The notes: generated by a model from the sequence alone, not told the origin. 64,000 bases of DNA from Deltaproteobacteria bacterium (GCA_016192705.1 JACPTQ010000028.1:76233-140232), one strand, 5' to 3'; counted from the stretch's first letter, positions 27,795-36,895 are shown. Numbers and translations: made by a program.

Positions 27795-28871
27795 CTATAA
27801 ATACTCCTTGAGGTTGCGCCGTCGGACCTCGTCGACCATTCGGCGAACGTCTTGCGCCTTCTCGCGCGGCGCGACGAGGATGACGTCGTCGGTTGCGACG
27901 ATGATGAGGTCGTCGCATCCGAGCGCCGCGACGAGCTGCTTCTTTGAGTGAACGATGAGATTTCGGCTGTCGACCCCAACAAACTTGCCGCCGACGACGT
28001 TCAGCGAGCCGTCGTGTGGCAAAACCTCGCTGAGCGCTTCCCAACTGCCGACGTCGTTCCAACCAAAATCGCCCCGCACGACGCGAAGGTTCTTCGCGTG
28101 TTCCATGACGCCGTTATCTATAGATATGGGTGCGACCTTGTCGTAGAGCGCCGCCAGCGCGGGCCGCTCGTTTGCCGTCCCTGCGGCCTTCACGGCGTCG
28201 GCAAACCCGCGCGCAACAAACGGCAAGAACTGTTCGATAGCGCTCAAAATCGCCCGCGCCGAAAAAACAAAAATCCCCGCGTTCCAAAGATAGTTTCCGC
28301 TTCGCACAAACACTTCCGCGGTTGCGGCGTCAGGTTTCTCTGTGAACGAAACAACGCGGCTCACGTGCTCGCTATGCACCTCTTCGGGGGGATCCACGGC
28401 GAGTCGAATGTATCCATACCCAGTCTCGGCGCGACGCGGCTCGATCCCAACGGCGACAAGGTCCCCGCGCGCTGCGACTTCGGCCGCAGCCGACACGGCA
28501 CGCCGAAACTTTGCCCCGTCGGCGATGTGATGGTCCGCTGGAAGTACAACGAGAATCGCTTCGGGATCGGCACGCGCGATCCACGTCGCGGCAAACGCCA
28601 CGCACGGCGCCGTATTCCGGCCCACGGGCTCCGCGAGAATGTGGTCGCGCGGCACCTCGGGCAGCGCCCCTGCCGTCGCGTCGACCAAATGATCCGCGAC
28701 GACACACCACGTGCGCTCAGGACCGACGAGGCCCTCGTTTCGTTCGTACGTTTCGCGGAGCAAGCTCTTCTCACCGAGGAGCGCGAGGAGTTGCTTCGGG
28801 TGTTTTTCGCGGCTCTCAGGCCAAAACCGCGTTCCAGAACCGCCTGCCATAATAACTGCGTGTATCGCCAT
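27795..28871 (-). CDS. manC: Mannose-1-phosphate guanylyltransferase
   Basis: 358 residues from ATG 28871, with GAGG 7 nt upstream. It makes GDP-mannose from mannose-1-phosphate and GTP for polysaccharide and glycan synthesis. The nucleotidyltransferase signature MAGGSGTRFWPESREKHPKQ is at the N terminus, with LAEPVGRNTAPC and FTEKPD further on. The C-terminal left-handed helix part is present, but there is no isomerase domain, so this is the short, monofunctional type. The frame extends upstream, but that part overlaps the His-rich lipoprotein gene and is not conserved-looking. The lipoprotein gene ends 13 nt upstream on the same strand. Confidence 0.93.
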   Translation of the reverse strand: MAIHAVIMAGGSGTRFWPESREKHPKQLLALLGEKSLLRETYERNEGLVGPERTWCVVADHLVDATAGALPEVPRDHILAEPVGRNTAPCVAFAATWIARADPEAILVVLPADHHIADGAKFRRAVSAAAEVAARGDLVAVGIEPRRAETGYGYIRLAVDPPEEVHSEHVSRVVSFTEKPDAATAEVFVRSGNYLWNAGIFVFSARAILSAIEQFLPFVARGFADAVKAAGTANERPALAALYDKVAPISIDNGVMEHAKNLRVVRGDFGWNDVGSWEALSEVLPHDGSLNVVGGKFVGVDSRNLIVHSKKQLVAALGCDDLIIVATDDVILVAPREKAQDVRRMVDEVRRRNLKEYL

Positions 28872-28884
28872 AAAAAAACCTCGC

Positions 28885-29103
28885 CTAGTAAGGGTGGTGA
28901 TGGTCGGCCACCTGCGGATGGGGATGGTGGTGTGGGTGATGGTGGTGCGACCCCATCTGATGCGGATGCCCGTGAAAATGCCGGTGGTGACGGGCTTCGG
29001 GGTCAGGTGGCGGCGCGTCGTCGGGCCCCGGCGACACACAACTCCCCACGCCAAAAAGTAACAAAGCACCCAGCGTGACCAGCCAACGAACCTTCAACAT
29101 CAC
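28885..29103 (-). CDS. Small His-rich lipoprotein
   Basis: 72 residues from GTG 29103 or ATG 29100. The signal ends in the lipobox VGSC. The mature part has 18 His in about 50 residues (RHHRHFHGHPHQMGSHHHH and on) with many Pro and few other side chains. Such sequences bind nickel, zinc, copper or cobalt in the periplasm or on the outer membrane. The coding DNA is strongly repetitive (GGTGATG-type words). It probably shares a transcript with manC. No functional link is evident. The metal role is inferred from composition. Confidence 0.65.
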   Translation of the reverse strand: MMLKVRWLVTLGALLLFGVGSCVSPGPDDAPPPDPEARHHRHFHGHPHQMGSHHHHPHHHPHPQVADHHHPY

Positions 29104-29134
29104 GTCACCCGACTGACCTTTCCGCTCAACGTCG

Positions 29135-29164
29135 TTGAGCCGTGCAAACCGGGGCTTCTATAAT
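29135..29164 (+). promoter_or_regulatory. Predicted sigma-70-type promoter for the lipoprotein-ferredoxin pair
   Basis: A -35 box TTGAGC (29135-29140), an 18-nt spacer and a perfect -10 box TATAAT (29159-29164) lie 90 nt upstream of the gene at 29254. No gene occupies 29104-29253. Confidence 0.5.
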
Positions 29165-29253
29165 GAATCTTACCTGTAATTTGGCGCATCCAGCAACTCT
29201 CGCGCTTTACCGACTCGGGAATCCATGGTACCGAAAGTCGCTGTGGTGCTCGC

Positions 29254-29850
29254 ATGAACTGTTTTCAATTCGTGACTTTCTTGGCGGCGCTTAGCGTCGC
29301 CGCGGCTCCCGTGACGTCGTGCAAATCGAAAAAGCCGGCGCCGGAATCGCCGGCCGCGTCTCGTCGAGATTTGTCTCGGGACGCTGGTGCATCCGAGTCG
29401 CGTGCGCGAGCGGCGAGGGGGGATTCGGCTCTAGCGGCCCCAGTGCCACGTGCGCCTGAACGCCTCGCGGATACGGTCGATGCGGGCGTATTGTCGGCCG
29501 CCACGGCGCACCTCGCGGCGCAAGCGATTGAAAAGGTCCGTGCGCTCGAATCGTACAAGCGGCTCGCCCAAGTGCCGAGTGAAGTCGACCGCCTGGCCCA
29601 CAAGAAAGAGTGGGACAAAGCCCTTCTTGTGATTCGTTCGGTTGACGCCCTCGGAAAGCGCGTCAAGGATGAGAGCGCCGATGTCATCACCCGCGCGGGG
29701 CCGGAGGCGCTCGATTTCATGACGAAGCTTTCGACGTTTGTCATCGACGCGCGAACCGAACTGTCGATGGTCGAGGTCGACCGGAGCGCAGAGCAGCGCG
29801 AAAAATCGGTCAAGCGGTTCGTCGACATCGGCAAGGCGGTTTTTCGATGA
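29254..29850 (+). CDS. Putative lipoprotein, function unknown
   Basis: 198 residues. The N terminus (FLAALSVAAAPVTSC) is a signal with a lipobox-like APVTSC. A Ser/Ala/Arg-rich linker leads to a helical C-terminal half (AHLAAQAIEKVRALESYKRL to KSVKRFVDIGKAVFR), probably a coiled coil. Its stop overlaps the start of the ferredoxin gene by 4 nt (ATGA), so the two are coupled. No family is recognised. Confidence 0.6.
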   Translation: MNCFQFVTFLAALSVAAAPVTSCKSKKPAPESPAASRRDLSRDAGASESRARAARGDSALAAPVPRAPERLADTVDAGVLSAATAHLAAQAIEKVRALESYKRLAQVPSEVDRLAHKKEWDKALLVIRSVDALGKRVKDESADVITRAGPEALDFMTKLSTFVIDARTELSMVEVDRSAEQREKSVKRFVDIGKAVFR

Positions 29851-30200
29851 CGGGGGATGCCCGATTTCAACGGCACGTGTTCATCTGCACGAATCGGCGC
29901 GCGCCCGGCGATCCGCGTGGTTCGTGCGCGGCGAGCGGCAGCGAAGAGGTGCGGCTGCGGTTCGTCGAGGAGTTGAAAAAACACGGGCTCGGCGCGTGCG
30001 TGCGCGCCAACAAGTCGGGATGCCTGGACGCGTGCGCGATGGGGCCGACGGTCGTCGTTTATCCTGAGCAGATTTGGTATCGGTGCGTGCGGCCGGACGA
30101 TGTGGCTGAGATTGTTGAGAAGCACCTCGTCAATGGCGAACCGGTCGAGCGGCTTCGCGTGCCGGCCGAAGCGTGGGCGACGCTCGAAGAGTCTGATTAA
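29847..30200 (+). CDS. Thioredoxin-like [2Fe-2S] ferredoxin
   Basis: 117 residues. The pattern HVFICTNRR, then GSCAASGSEEV, then CVRANKSGCLDACAMGPTVV supplies the four Cys (C-x12-C and C-x3-C) of thioredoxin-fold [2Fe-2S] ferredoxins (the Aquifex Fd4 or NuoE-like family). VVYPEQIWYRCVRPDDVAEI is the typical C-terminal segment. It serves as a soluble electron carrier. It is coupled to the preceding lipoprotein gene. The last 4 nt overlap the 3' end of the convergent gene. Confidence 0.88.
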   Translation: MTGDARFQRHVFICTNRRAPGDPRGSCAASGSEEVRLRFVEELKKHGLGACVRANKSGCLDACAMGPTVVVYPEQIWYRCVRPDDVAEIVEKHLVNGEPVERLRVPAEAWATLEESD

Positions 30201-30613
30201 AGTGGTTCGGATGGGCGCCGTACAACAGTGTGTTCGGGCTGCGTGGCGTCGATGTCGGACGTGACGAGCGCAATGAGCTCTGTTGAGAGCGCGAGGATCT
30301 GTTCGTGGGTGTAGCCGTTCCCCTTAAGCTCGCGAAAGAAACTCTTCGCGAGAATTTTTGCCGACCGTTCGCGCGAAACATCGAACGCTGGGGTTCGTTG
30401 CGGACGCGCGGGTCGGCGAGCTACGGGCGCTGGGAACTGTTCAACTCTTTGTGCCACGACTTCGTTCATGCGGAGGTTATCAGCAACGTCGGTGCCATGT
30501 TGTTCCGGTCGCGTGCCGGTAAAAACCCTTTGATATTCAATGGTTCCAACGCGGAGCGTCGAGGCAATCCGATCCAAAACGTCGCGAACCGGCGTTCTCT
30601 CTGCGAATTTCAT
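30197..30613 (-). CDS. Conserved-looking hypothetical protein
   Basis: 138 residues. The N-terminal third is a mixed fold (MKFAERTPVRDVLDRIAS). A Pro/Arg-rich linker follows, then a helical C-terminal segment (AKSFFRELKGNGYTHEQILA, LSTELIALVTSDI) that looks like a compact, conserved domain. No signal or membrane segment is seen. The start is 14 nt from the divergent RimK-type gene, and the stop overlaps the ferredoxin gene by 4 nt. Function unknown; real coding is supported by the well-formed C-terminal domain. Confidence 0.55.
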   Translation of the reverse strand: MKFAERTPVRDVLDRIASTLRVGTIEYQRVFTGTRPEQHGTDVADNLRMNEVVAQRVEQFPAPVARRPARPQRTPAFDVSRERSAKILAKSFFRELKGNGYTHEQILALSTELIALVTSDIDATQPEHTVVRRPSEPL

Positions 30614-30627
30614 TTCACGGCGGCCTG

Positions 30628-31527
30628 ATGCGAATCATCATTCTTTCGCGAAACGCCGACCTCTACTCCACGTCTCGCCTCGTCGAAGCGATCCGCGCAA
30701 CGGGGCACGCGGCGATCGTCGTCGATACGCTCGGCTGCGTTTTGTCGCTCGCGCAGGGCCGCCCCTCCATCATCTATAAGGGGAAGCCGCTCCGAAACTT
30801 TGGCTGCGTGGTGCCGCGCATCGGGCACTCCATCACGAGTTACGGCGTCGCGGTCGTTGCGCAGTTTGAAATGATGGGTGCGCCGGTCGTGAATCGCGCG
30901 ACCGCGATTTCGAGATCGCGCAATAAGCTTCGCGCGCTGCAGTTTCTCGCGAAGCATGGGCTCGACATTCCGCGCACCGTGATGCTGCGCGACGTCAAGG
31001 AGCTCGACCGGGCCATCGCGGAGGTCGGTGGGCTGCCCGTCATCTTGAAGTTGCTGCAAGGAACGCAGGGGATTGGCGTTATTTTGGCTGAAACGCGCGA
31101 AGCGGTCGCGTCGATCGTCGAAACGGTGCATGGCCTCGAGCGCGACATCCTTGTGCAGGAGTATATTCGCGAGGCGCGGGGTCGCGATCTGCGGGTCATC
31201 GTTGTCGGGGGACGCGCGGTCGCGGCGATGCGGCGCATTGGACGCGAAGGGGAGTTTCGGTCGAACATTCATCTCGGCGGCCGGGGCGAGAAGGTCGAGT
31301 TGGCGCGCGGGTTTAGCCGAATCGCGATCGAGGCGGCGAAAACGCTCGGGCTTGGCGTTGCGGGCGTCGACTTGCTCGAAACGCCGGCGGGGCCAAAGGT
31401 GATGGAGGTCAATTCGTCGCCGGGGCTGAAGGAGATTGAACGGTGCACGAAGATCGATGTCGCGCGTCAGATTGCGATTTATGCGGTTGAATTTGGTTCG
31501 AAGCGTCGTGAGAGCGACCCGATTTGA
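30628..31527 (+). CDS. rimK: RimK-type ATP-grasp ligase
   Basis: 299 residues, the usual length for RimK. Signatures are the N-terminal MRIIILSRNADLYSTSRLVE, the RimK phrase VVPRIGHSITSYG, the ATP-grasp segments LKLLQGTQGIGVIL and LVQEYIREARGRDLRV, and the metal-binding end VMEVNSSPGLKEIE. RimK adds glutamates to the C terminus of ribosomal protein S6; relatives ligate amino acids to other carboxylates. The downstream lipoprotein gene overlaps its stop (TTGA). Confidence 0.88.
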   Translation: MRIIILSRNADLYSTSRLVEAIRATGHAAIVVDTLGCVLSLAQGRPSIIYKGKPLRNFGCVVPRIGHSITSYGVAVVAQFEMMGAPVVNRATAISRSRNKLRALQFLAKHGLDIPRTVMLRDVKELDRAIAEVGGLPVILKLLQGTQGIGVILAETREAVASIVETVHGLERDILVQEYIREARGRDLRVIVVGGRAVAAMRRIGREGEFRSNIHLGGRGEKVELARGFSRIAIEAAKTLGLGVAGVDLLETPAGPKVMEVNSSPGLKEIERCTKIDVARQIAIYAVEFGSKRRESDPI

Positions 31528-33434
31528 TCGTTCGCAATCGACGCCGTAAAGTGTGGTGTGTGCGGGCGAAGCGAAGCGGCGTTGTTGTTTCCCTTTGGCT
31601 TTGGGTCGCGTTCGCGATGCTGGTCGCGTGTGGGTCGACGCCCGGCGCGGACCCGTACGCGAACCGCAACATTACGTTGAAACTCGAGCTCCCGAGCGGT
31701 TTCATCGTGTTAAACGACTCAGAGCTGGAGGTCGTTATCGACGAGAAGCCCGATGCGTCATCGCTTTTCTCGACGGCGCGTGCGGAAACAACCGAGAAAC
31801 TGCCGGGCAGCAACGTTTTTGCAACGTCCGAAATCTCGGCGACCATTGACAGCGACTCAAACCTCGAGTGGAGCGCGCATCTTTGGCCATGGCCATTCGA
31901 TGGAGGCACCACGTGGTCTTTTAGGGTCGCGGGCGAATTGACAAAGGAGTTTCAAATTGTCGCGCGCGTGGTGGCGGACGGTGGCGAGCGCGCGTTCGGG
32001 ATTGCGATGCGAGACACCTCGGACGCGGGGATCATATTTGGGCCGCACGACCGAACGGTTGAGCTCGTGCTTGCGTGCGTGAGTGGCGTTGTGTGCACAA
32101 CGGATGCGGGCTCAGGGATGGACGGCGGAGCGGATGCGGGAACAGATGGAGGGGGCATTTCTGGCGCCGACGCGTCGGCGCCGGTTTGGATGACGCCATT
32201 ACAGTTTGCGGCGAGCCCAGGAATCGGTGCGTGGGCCGAAGTTTTCGTGACGCCGAACCCGACCGGTGCTGGGGCTGGTGTTCAGCTGATTTGGCAGTCG
32301 TTTCTCTCAAGCTCGAGCTATGTTTACGTTGGCACGGCGCTCCCGTGGTCGGGCGTGACATCGATCGAGCCTCTTGCCTCCTACGACGGGGGAGGAACCT
32401 TTTTGCCGCGCATTACGACGAGCGACAATTCTTCGATCGCAAGCTGGTTCCACGCGGACGGGATGATGATGCCGACGTACTGGACGTCGTATTGGACGAA
32501 TTGGCCGAGCGATTGGGGTTCCGTCGTATCGGTTCCGACTGTAGCACCGATGAACTACCCTTCGACCCTCACCGTTTGGTGGCAGGACTCTTACGACGTG
32601 GTTTGGCTCGATTCGTTCGACGCCGGTGCGATCCGCTATTCACGGTCCGACGGTGGAAACAGTTTTGGCGTATCGTCAACGTACACCACGGCCGGGGATG
32701 CGTACGTTCTCGGTGTGCGAGCGCCCACGCGCCGATCGCCCTTCTACCCCATCGTATACCAAGGGTGTAGCCTTGGCGCAGAGATGCTGTGCCGAATCAG
32801 GTTTATTTGGTCGAACCAGAGCGGAAGTGGGTGGTTGGGACCTTACCCAGTCGATCAGTCGGATGGAGGGAATCTCTTCGAGCCGACGGTCGTCGTCGGG
32901 GATCGCGCGGTCTTTTCGTGGAAAAAATCGGTCGGGACCGACGGAGGGGGGGCCGAGGTTTGGGCGGCGCTTTGTAATTCCGCGGGGTCGTGCATAACGC
33001 CGATGCTCCTTGGAACAGCCCAGGTTTATGCGCGCGACCAGTACTCGATTTGGGAGTTGGACAGCTTCGACATGCAATCGAACGCCGCTGACGATGTCGC
33101 TGTTGGCTGGGTCGACGATGACGCGGGGATTTTTGTTTCCCGATTTGATAAGGATGCCGGCGATGTTTGGATCCCGCCCGTACGTGTTGCGCCACGGGGC
33201 GCGCGCCGCGTGCGCGTCGACGTGACGCCGTCGGGGCGCGTCGTCGCGGCATGGGTTGAAAACAGCCGCGTGTACGCGCGTTGGTACCACAAGCAGGCAA
33301 ACGTCTGGTTTGACGCAGGCGAAATCTCCGCTGGGAATGGCGACGAGGTATCGCTCGCGGTAACGGGCGAGAGCGCATTTGCGGCGTGGAGCTTCAATGG
33401 GGCGCTCTCGGGCGCGTGGTGCCCTCCGCCATGA
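31524..33434 (+). CDS. Large lipoprotein related to the NHL protein's N-terminal module
   Basis: 636 residues from a TTG overlapping the rimK stop; GTG 31551 or 31560 are alternative starts that leave the signal intact. The lipobox is AMLVAC. Residues 40-195 form the same module seen twice in the protein at 7136 (compare TVELVLACVSGVVC with VVYLRFVCVSGGVC, each followed by a DAG linker). The rest is beta-rich with many Trp and Tyr (WTSYWTNWPSDWGS) and repeated VAWSFNG-like strands, suggesting a propeller or lectin-like fold. The next gene begins inside its stop codon. Confidence 0.7.
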   Translation: MIVRNRRRKVWCVRAKRSGVVVSLWLWVAFAMLVACGSTPGADPYANRNITLKLELPSGFIVLNDSELEVVIDEKPDASSLFSTARAETTEKLPGSNVFATSEISATIDSDSNLEWSAHLWPWPFDGGTTWSFRVAGELTKEFQIVARVVADGGERAFGIAMRDTSDAGIIFGPHDRTVELVLACVSGVVCTTDAGSGMDGGADAGTDGGGISGADASAPVWMTPLQFAASPGIGAWAEVFVTPNPTGAGAGVQLIWQSFLSSSSYVYVGTALPWSGVTSIEPLASYDGGGTFLPRITTSDNSSIASWFHADGMMMPTYWTSYWTNWPSDWGSVVSVPTVAPMNYPSTLTVWWQDSYDVVWLDSFDAGAIRYSRSDGGNSFGVSSTYTTAGDAYVLGVRAPTRRSPFYPIVYQGCSLGAEMLCRIRFIWSNQSGSGWLGPYPVDQSDGGNLFEPTVVVGDRAVFSWKKSVGTDGGGAEVWAALCNSAGSCITPMLLGTAQVYARDQYSIWELDSFDMQSNAADDVAVGWVDDDAGIFVSRFDKDAGDVWIPPVRVAPRGARRVRVDVTPSGRVVAAWVENSRVYARWYHKQANVWFDAGEISAGNGDEVSLAVTGESAFAAWSFNGALSGAWCPPP

Positions 33435-34366
33435 ACAATATGTCGTTCAGGCGGGCCTTTGTGCTGGTGTTGGCCGCGACATGGGGTGGCTGCAAGTCCT
33501 CGCCAGCGCCGGATGTTCGGCGGAGTCAGCGCGCAGGCGTACCGCCACGAACCACTCTTGACGCGAGCCCATCGCCCATCGCTCGTGTTGACGCGGGATC
33601 GCCGATTGAGCGGCTTCGCGCGTTTCGCTCACGCGTACAGCTTGAGCGATCGGCTTACGAGGCGACGTCGCAGAACCGTGGGAGCTACGAGTCGGCGATC
33701 CGCAAGATTCGAAATCAGTTTGAGTGGACCGGCACCATGGTTCGCATACCGGGTATACCGATGACCACGGAACTCGCGCGCGACCTCAAGACGGCGCTGA
33801 CCGAGCTGGGCGTTGTGGAGGTTGACGTCGTCGCGACCGAGCGCCAGATCCAGCGACCGGCGATCCCCGAGACGGTCCCCGAGGGGGAGCCGTGGCGTTT
33901 TGAAGACGATGATGTTCGCGGCGTCGTCGATGTTCGCGTCACGGGGAAGGGCGTTCTCGGCGAACTCTCGCGCAAGGTCCTCGACCTCTTTCACCGGTTC
34001 ACGCGGCTTCTCGCGGTTGTTTCGTACAGCGACGCGGGCGGGCGGCTTGAAGCGACGTTGACGGCGTTTTATTTTCGACCGGTGCGCGCCCCGACAATGG
34101 TTCCGCGTGAACGCGACGCCGATAAAGATCTTCACGCGGCCGGCATCGACGTCGCGAGCGTTTCAGCCGACCCCGACGTGAAAGCGCTCGTTTTAGACGT
34201 AAAGGCCGATTATGCTGCGATGAAGAAAGTTTTCGCCGCTTATCGAGACGCGCTCGCGCTGACGAATGAGGTCCAACTGTCGAACGCAAAGCTTAGGTTT
34301 TTTAAGGGGTTAGTGATGCCGCCGTCTAAGTCAGGCGACAAAGGGACCGGTTCGCAGAGGCGATGA
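33431..34366 (+). CDS. Lipoprotein with a weakly PilO-like domain
   Basis: 311 residues. ATG 33431 overlaps the upstream stop (ATGA), and the lipobox is WGGC. The mature part has a helical region, then alternating strands and helices (VDVRVTGKGVLGELSRKVLD, LFHRFTRLLAVV, then LTAFYFRP). The order of strand, helix, R-x2-R-type helix end and strand resembles PilO/GspM-type pilus or secretion proteins, but the similarity is weak and the usual N-terminal membrane helix is a lipoprotein signal instead. No other pilus gene is nearby. Confidence 0.5.
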   Translation: MNNMSFRRAFVLVLAATWGGCKSSPAPDVRRSQRAGVPPRTTLDASPSPIARVDAGSPIERLRAFRSRVQLERSAYEATSQNRGSYESAIRKIRNQFEWTGTMVRIPGIPMTTELARDLKTALTELGVVEVDVVATERQIQRPAIPETVPEGEPWRFEDDDVRGVVDVRVTGKGVLGELSRKVLDLFHRFTRLLAVVSYSDAGGRLEATLTAFYFRPVRAPTMVPRERDADKDLHAAGIDVASVSADPDVKALVLDVKADYAAMKKVFAAYRDALALTNEVQLSNAKLRFFKGLVMPPSKSGDKGTGSQRR

Positions 34367-34397
34367 CGTTTTTTTTGAATGCATCTGAATAAAATCG

Positions 34398-34427
34398 TTG
34401 CGACCACCGTCTAATGACGCGTATAGG
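34398..34427 (+). promoter_or_regulatory. Predicted promoter for the secreted-protein pair at 34466-36818
   Basis: TTGCGA (34398-34403), an 18-nt spacer and TATAGG (34422-34427) lie 39 nt upstream of ATG 34466. The -35 box resembles the TTGCGT used by the tRNA-Arg promoter in this window. Confidence 0.35.
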
Positions 34428-34465
34428 AGTCTACTAATCCCAGGATGGGAGAGGAGGGTTACGGA

Positions 34466-35248
34466 ATGAAGCGAACGAGTAGATGGTTAGGGCCGGTGCT
34501 GGCGGTCGGGTTCGTCACAATGGCGGCATCCGGAAGTGCGCTGGCGGTCGATGGTGCGAAGGGCGTTCCCCATCATCAGCAGGGGTCGCTCGACAAGGCG
34601 TCGAAGGATTCGCCGCTCACATTGCTGGGGTTCGACAAACGCTTCTTCAAGAAGGGCGATTCTTGGACGGTTGCGTGGTCGTTCCGCAAGCGCAATTGGA
34701 TCCGCAAGGTCGGTCACTCGAAGTTCAAGGATGCGGCGGTCATATTCAGCGAGCCTCAATCAGTCACGTATCGCGTTGTCGACGTTTATTCGCAGCGGCT
34801 TGGCAAAGCGAAGCGGCAGATCGCTCGGATTTCCGCGAAATGGGACAAAGAAGCGCTCGGACAACTTCACAAAGAGGCGGTTTTGTCGGTCGACCAAAAC
34901 ATGAACCCCGTTACGATGCGCGTCAAGACGCGCGGCCAAATTGGTTTTCAGCGCCGCGATATCGATACGCGAAAGGAGATTCAGGGGATTGGGCTGATCC
35001 CGTTTTACGTGCCGAAGATGACGAATCCGGTTGGACGGGACGCGTGGGCACCGGTGCCGGCGTTGCCGCGCCAATTCGCGAAGGTGCGACCGGTCACGAA
35101 GCCGGGGACGCGTGCGCTGGCGTTGAAGGTGACGACGAACGGCGAATATCGCGCGCGGACCTTTTGGGTTCCTGGAAACCTCTACGCGGCATATGTCGGC
35201 GGCCCGCATGTGGTCGGCGTGTTAACCGCGCAAACGAAGGCGAGGTAA
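34466..35248 (+). CDS. Secreted protein of unknown function
   Basis: 260 residues. ATG 34466 has GGAGGG about 8 nt upstream; an earlier ATG (34445) is less likely. A signal peptide is cleaved near GSALAV. The mature protein is a basic, beta-rich chain with several Trp (GDSWTVAWSFRKRNWIRKVG) and no Cys, so it differs from its Cys-rich neighbours. It is followed after 10 nt by the transglutaminase-like gene with its own AAGGAGGG site. The pair probably forms an operon. No family is recognised. Confidence 0.6.
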   Translation: MKRTSRWLGPVLAVGFVTMAASGSALAVDGAKGVPHHQQGSLDKASKDSPLTLLGFDKRFFKKGDSWTVAWSFRKRNWIRKVGHSKFKDAAVIFSEPQSVTYRVVDVYSQRLGKAKRQIARISAKWDKEALGQLHKEAVLSVDQNMNPVTMRVKTRGQIGFQRRDIDTRKEIQGIGLIPFYVPKMTNPVGRDAWAPVPALPRQFAKVRPVTKPGTRALALKVTTNGEYRARTFWVPGNLYAAYVGGPHVVGVLTAQTKAR

Positions 35249-35258
35249 GGAGGGAACC

Positions 35259-36818
35259 ATGAAAACAACAAACATGAATAAGAAGTTGGTCGGCGCGGTG
35301 GTTGCGATGGTGTTTGGGCTCGCGCTCAGTTTGTCGTCGCAGGTCGCGGAAGCGCAAATGACGTGGAGCACAGCGGTGAAGACGGGGACGGCGGAGCCGG
35401 CGCCGTGGCCGGGGCAATGGTGGGGGTATCGATCGAACGGTATCGCCGTCTACAAAGGCGCTCCGGGCGGGACAGATCTCGTTTCGCCCGCCGAGAAGCT
35501 CGACAAGGCTGTTGGGCGCGGCACGAAGATCGAGAAGGACAAGCTCGGGACGTGGCTCACCTGCGCGCTCAAAGCGTGGGAGCCGTGTCGCTCGAAGTCG
35601 GGAAAGGAAAGGTCCGACTGCGTGAATAAGAGCGAGTATTACACCGCGTACAACGCGTGCTCGAAGGGGTTTACCGTCGACACCGCGCATGAGTGGGAGA
35701 CGGCGGGCGAGCATGGCCTCGGAAACTACGGATGGGATACGTGGTGGGGGCATTGCCCTGGGTGGGCGGCGACGGCCATTCTTTACAAGGAGCCGATAAA
35801 GAGCGTCACGTGGAGCGGACAGACGTTTCGCATTGGCGATGTGAAGGCGCTTCTCGCGGAACTTGGTGAGAGCGTCGACTTGACGGCGGACGGCTGGAAC
35901 TGCTCGCGGACAAATGAAGACGAGGAGTTGCCGGGCGCGACCGATAAGGCGGCTTATAAAGATTGCACGCCCTTGCAGTATATGACGACGTTCACGAAGT
36001 ATTTGGGCGGGTTGAAGCACGGCGTCGCGATCGATCGTTACACGGGCGGCGAAGTGTGGAATCAGCCGGTTAAGAACTTTTCCACGAGCTGCTCGCCCGG
36101 CGGAAGCGGTTGCCCGGCCGGCGAAACGGCGAACACGTGCAGCACGTCGTTCACGTGGGGAGAAGACGGCGTTGGATGGGACGACACGACGGCGACAGCG
36201 GGGTCGAGCGGCTACACGACGCGGACGCTCAGCTTCGTCGCGTGCGTGAAGAACGACCAAATGACGTCGAGCAGCGCGTGGAACGTGTCGAACAGCGTGC
36301 CGAAGAGCGAGCGGTGGCCCGATTTTATTTGGGTGCCGTCGGCGTTTGGCGCGACGAACGAGCGGTCGAACCCGTACGTTTGGAGCGAGCGTCAAAAGAT
36401 CATCGACAACCTGCAGAAGCCGGCAAGCGTTTCGGGTGGCGGTGGTGGTGGCACGCCAACGTATACGCTCATCAAGTCGTACAAGAAGACGGTGAACAAG
36501 GCGATCCCGGATAATAACGCGACCGGCGCAAGTGGCGACGTGAGGTCGTATTCGACCGCGACGATCAAAGCGGCTGAGCTCTGCGTTGACATCTCGCACA
36601 CGTACCGTGGGGACCTCGAGGTGTCGATTTCAAACGGGACGGTATCGTCGAAGATCTGGGATAACCAGGGTGGCTCGACGGATGATATCAAAGAGTGCTT
36701 GGCGGTCACCGGGTTCAACGGTCTCAAGGCCAACAAGAAGTACACGGTGAAGGTCGTCGACACCGCCTCTACCGACACTGGGACTTTCAAGTCGTTCGAG
36801 CTTAAGCTCTATAGGTAG
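35259..36818 (+). CDS. Secreted transglutaminase-elicitor-like protein with a C-terminal P (Homo B) domain
   Basis: 519 residues with a clear signal peptide (cleavage near AEAQ). The core has WWGHCPGWAATAILYKEP, with the catalytic Cys, and KHGVAIDRYTGGEVWNQPV, with His and Asp. Both phrases match the GP42-type transglutaminase elicitor family known from oomycetes and some bacteria. Several further Cys pairs occur. After a GGGGGG linker, residues about 410-519 (TATIKAAELCVDISHTYRGD, LEVSISN, FKSFELKLYR) form a proprotein-convertase P domain. It may crosslink or deamidate proteins outside the cell. The start has AAGGAGGG. Confidence 0.65.
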   Translation: MKTTNMNKKLVGAVVAMVFGLALSLSSQVAEAQMTWSTAVKTGTAEPAPWPGQWWGYRSNGIAVYKGAPGGTDLVSPAEKLDKAVGRGTKIEKDKLGTWLTCALKAWEPCRSKSGKERSDCVNKSEYYTAYNACSKGFTVDTAHEWETAGEHGLGNYGWDTWWGHCPGWAATAILYKEPIKSVTWSGQTFRIGDVKALLAELGESVDLTADGWNCSRTNEDEELPGATDKAAYKDCTPLQYMTTFTKYLGGLKHGVAIDRYTGGEVWNQPVKNFSTSCSPGGSGCPAGETANTCSTSFTWGEDGVGWDDTTATAGSSGYTTRTLSFVACVKNDQMTSSSAWNVSNSVPKSERWPDFIWVPSAFGATNERSNPYVWSERQKIIDNLQKPASVSGGGGGGTPTYTLIKSYKKTVNKAIPDNNATGASGDVRSYSTATIKAAELCVDISHTYRGDLEVSISNGTVSSKIWDNQGGSTDDIKECLAVTGFNGLKANKKYTVKVVDTASTDTGTFKSFELKLYR

Positions 36819-36895
36819 TTCGTCCTAATTCCCGTCTTCTTGCTTCCCTCATAGGCAATCTCCCTTGTCCGCCCCGCGCGGGTTCGTCTCATTCG

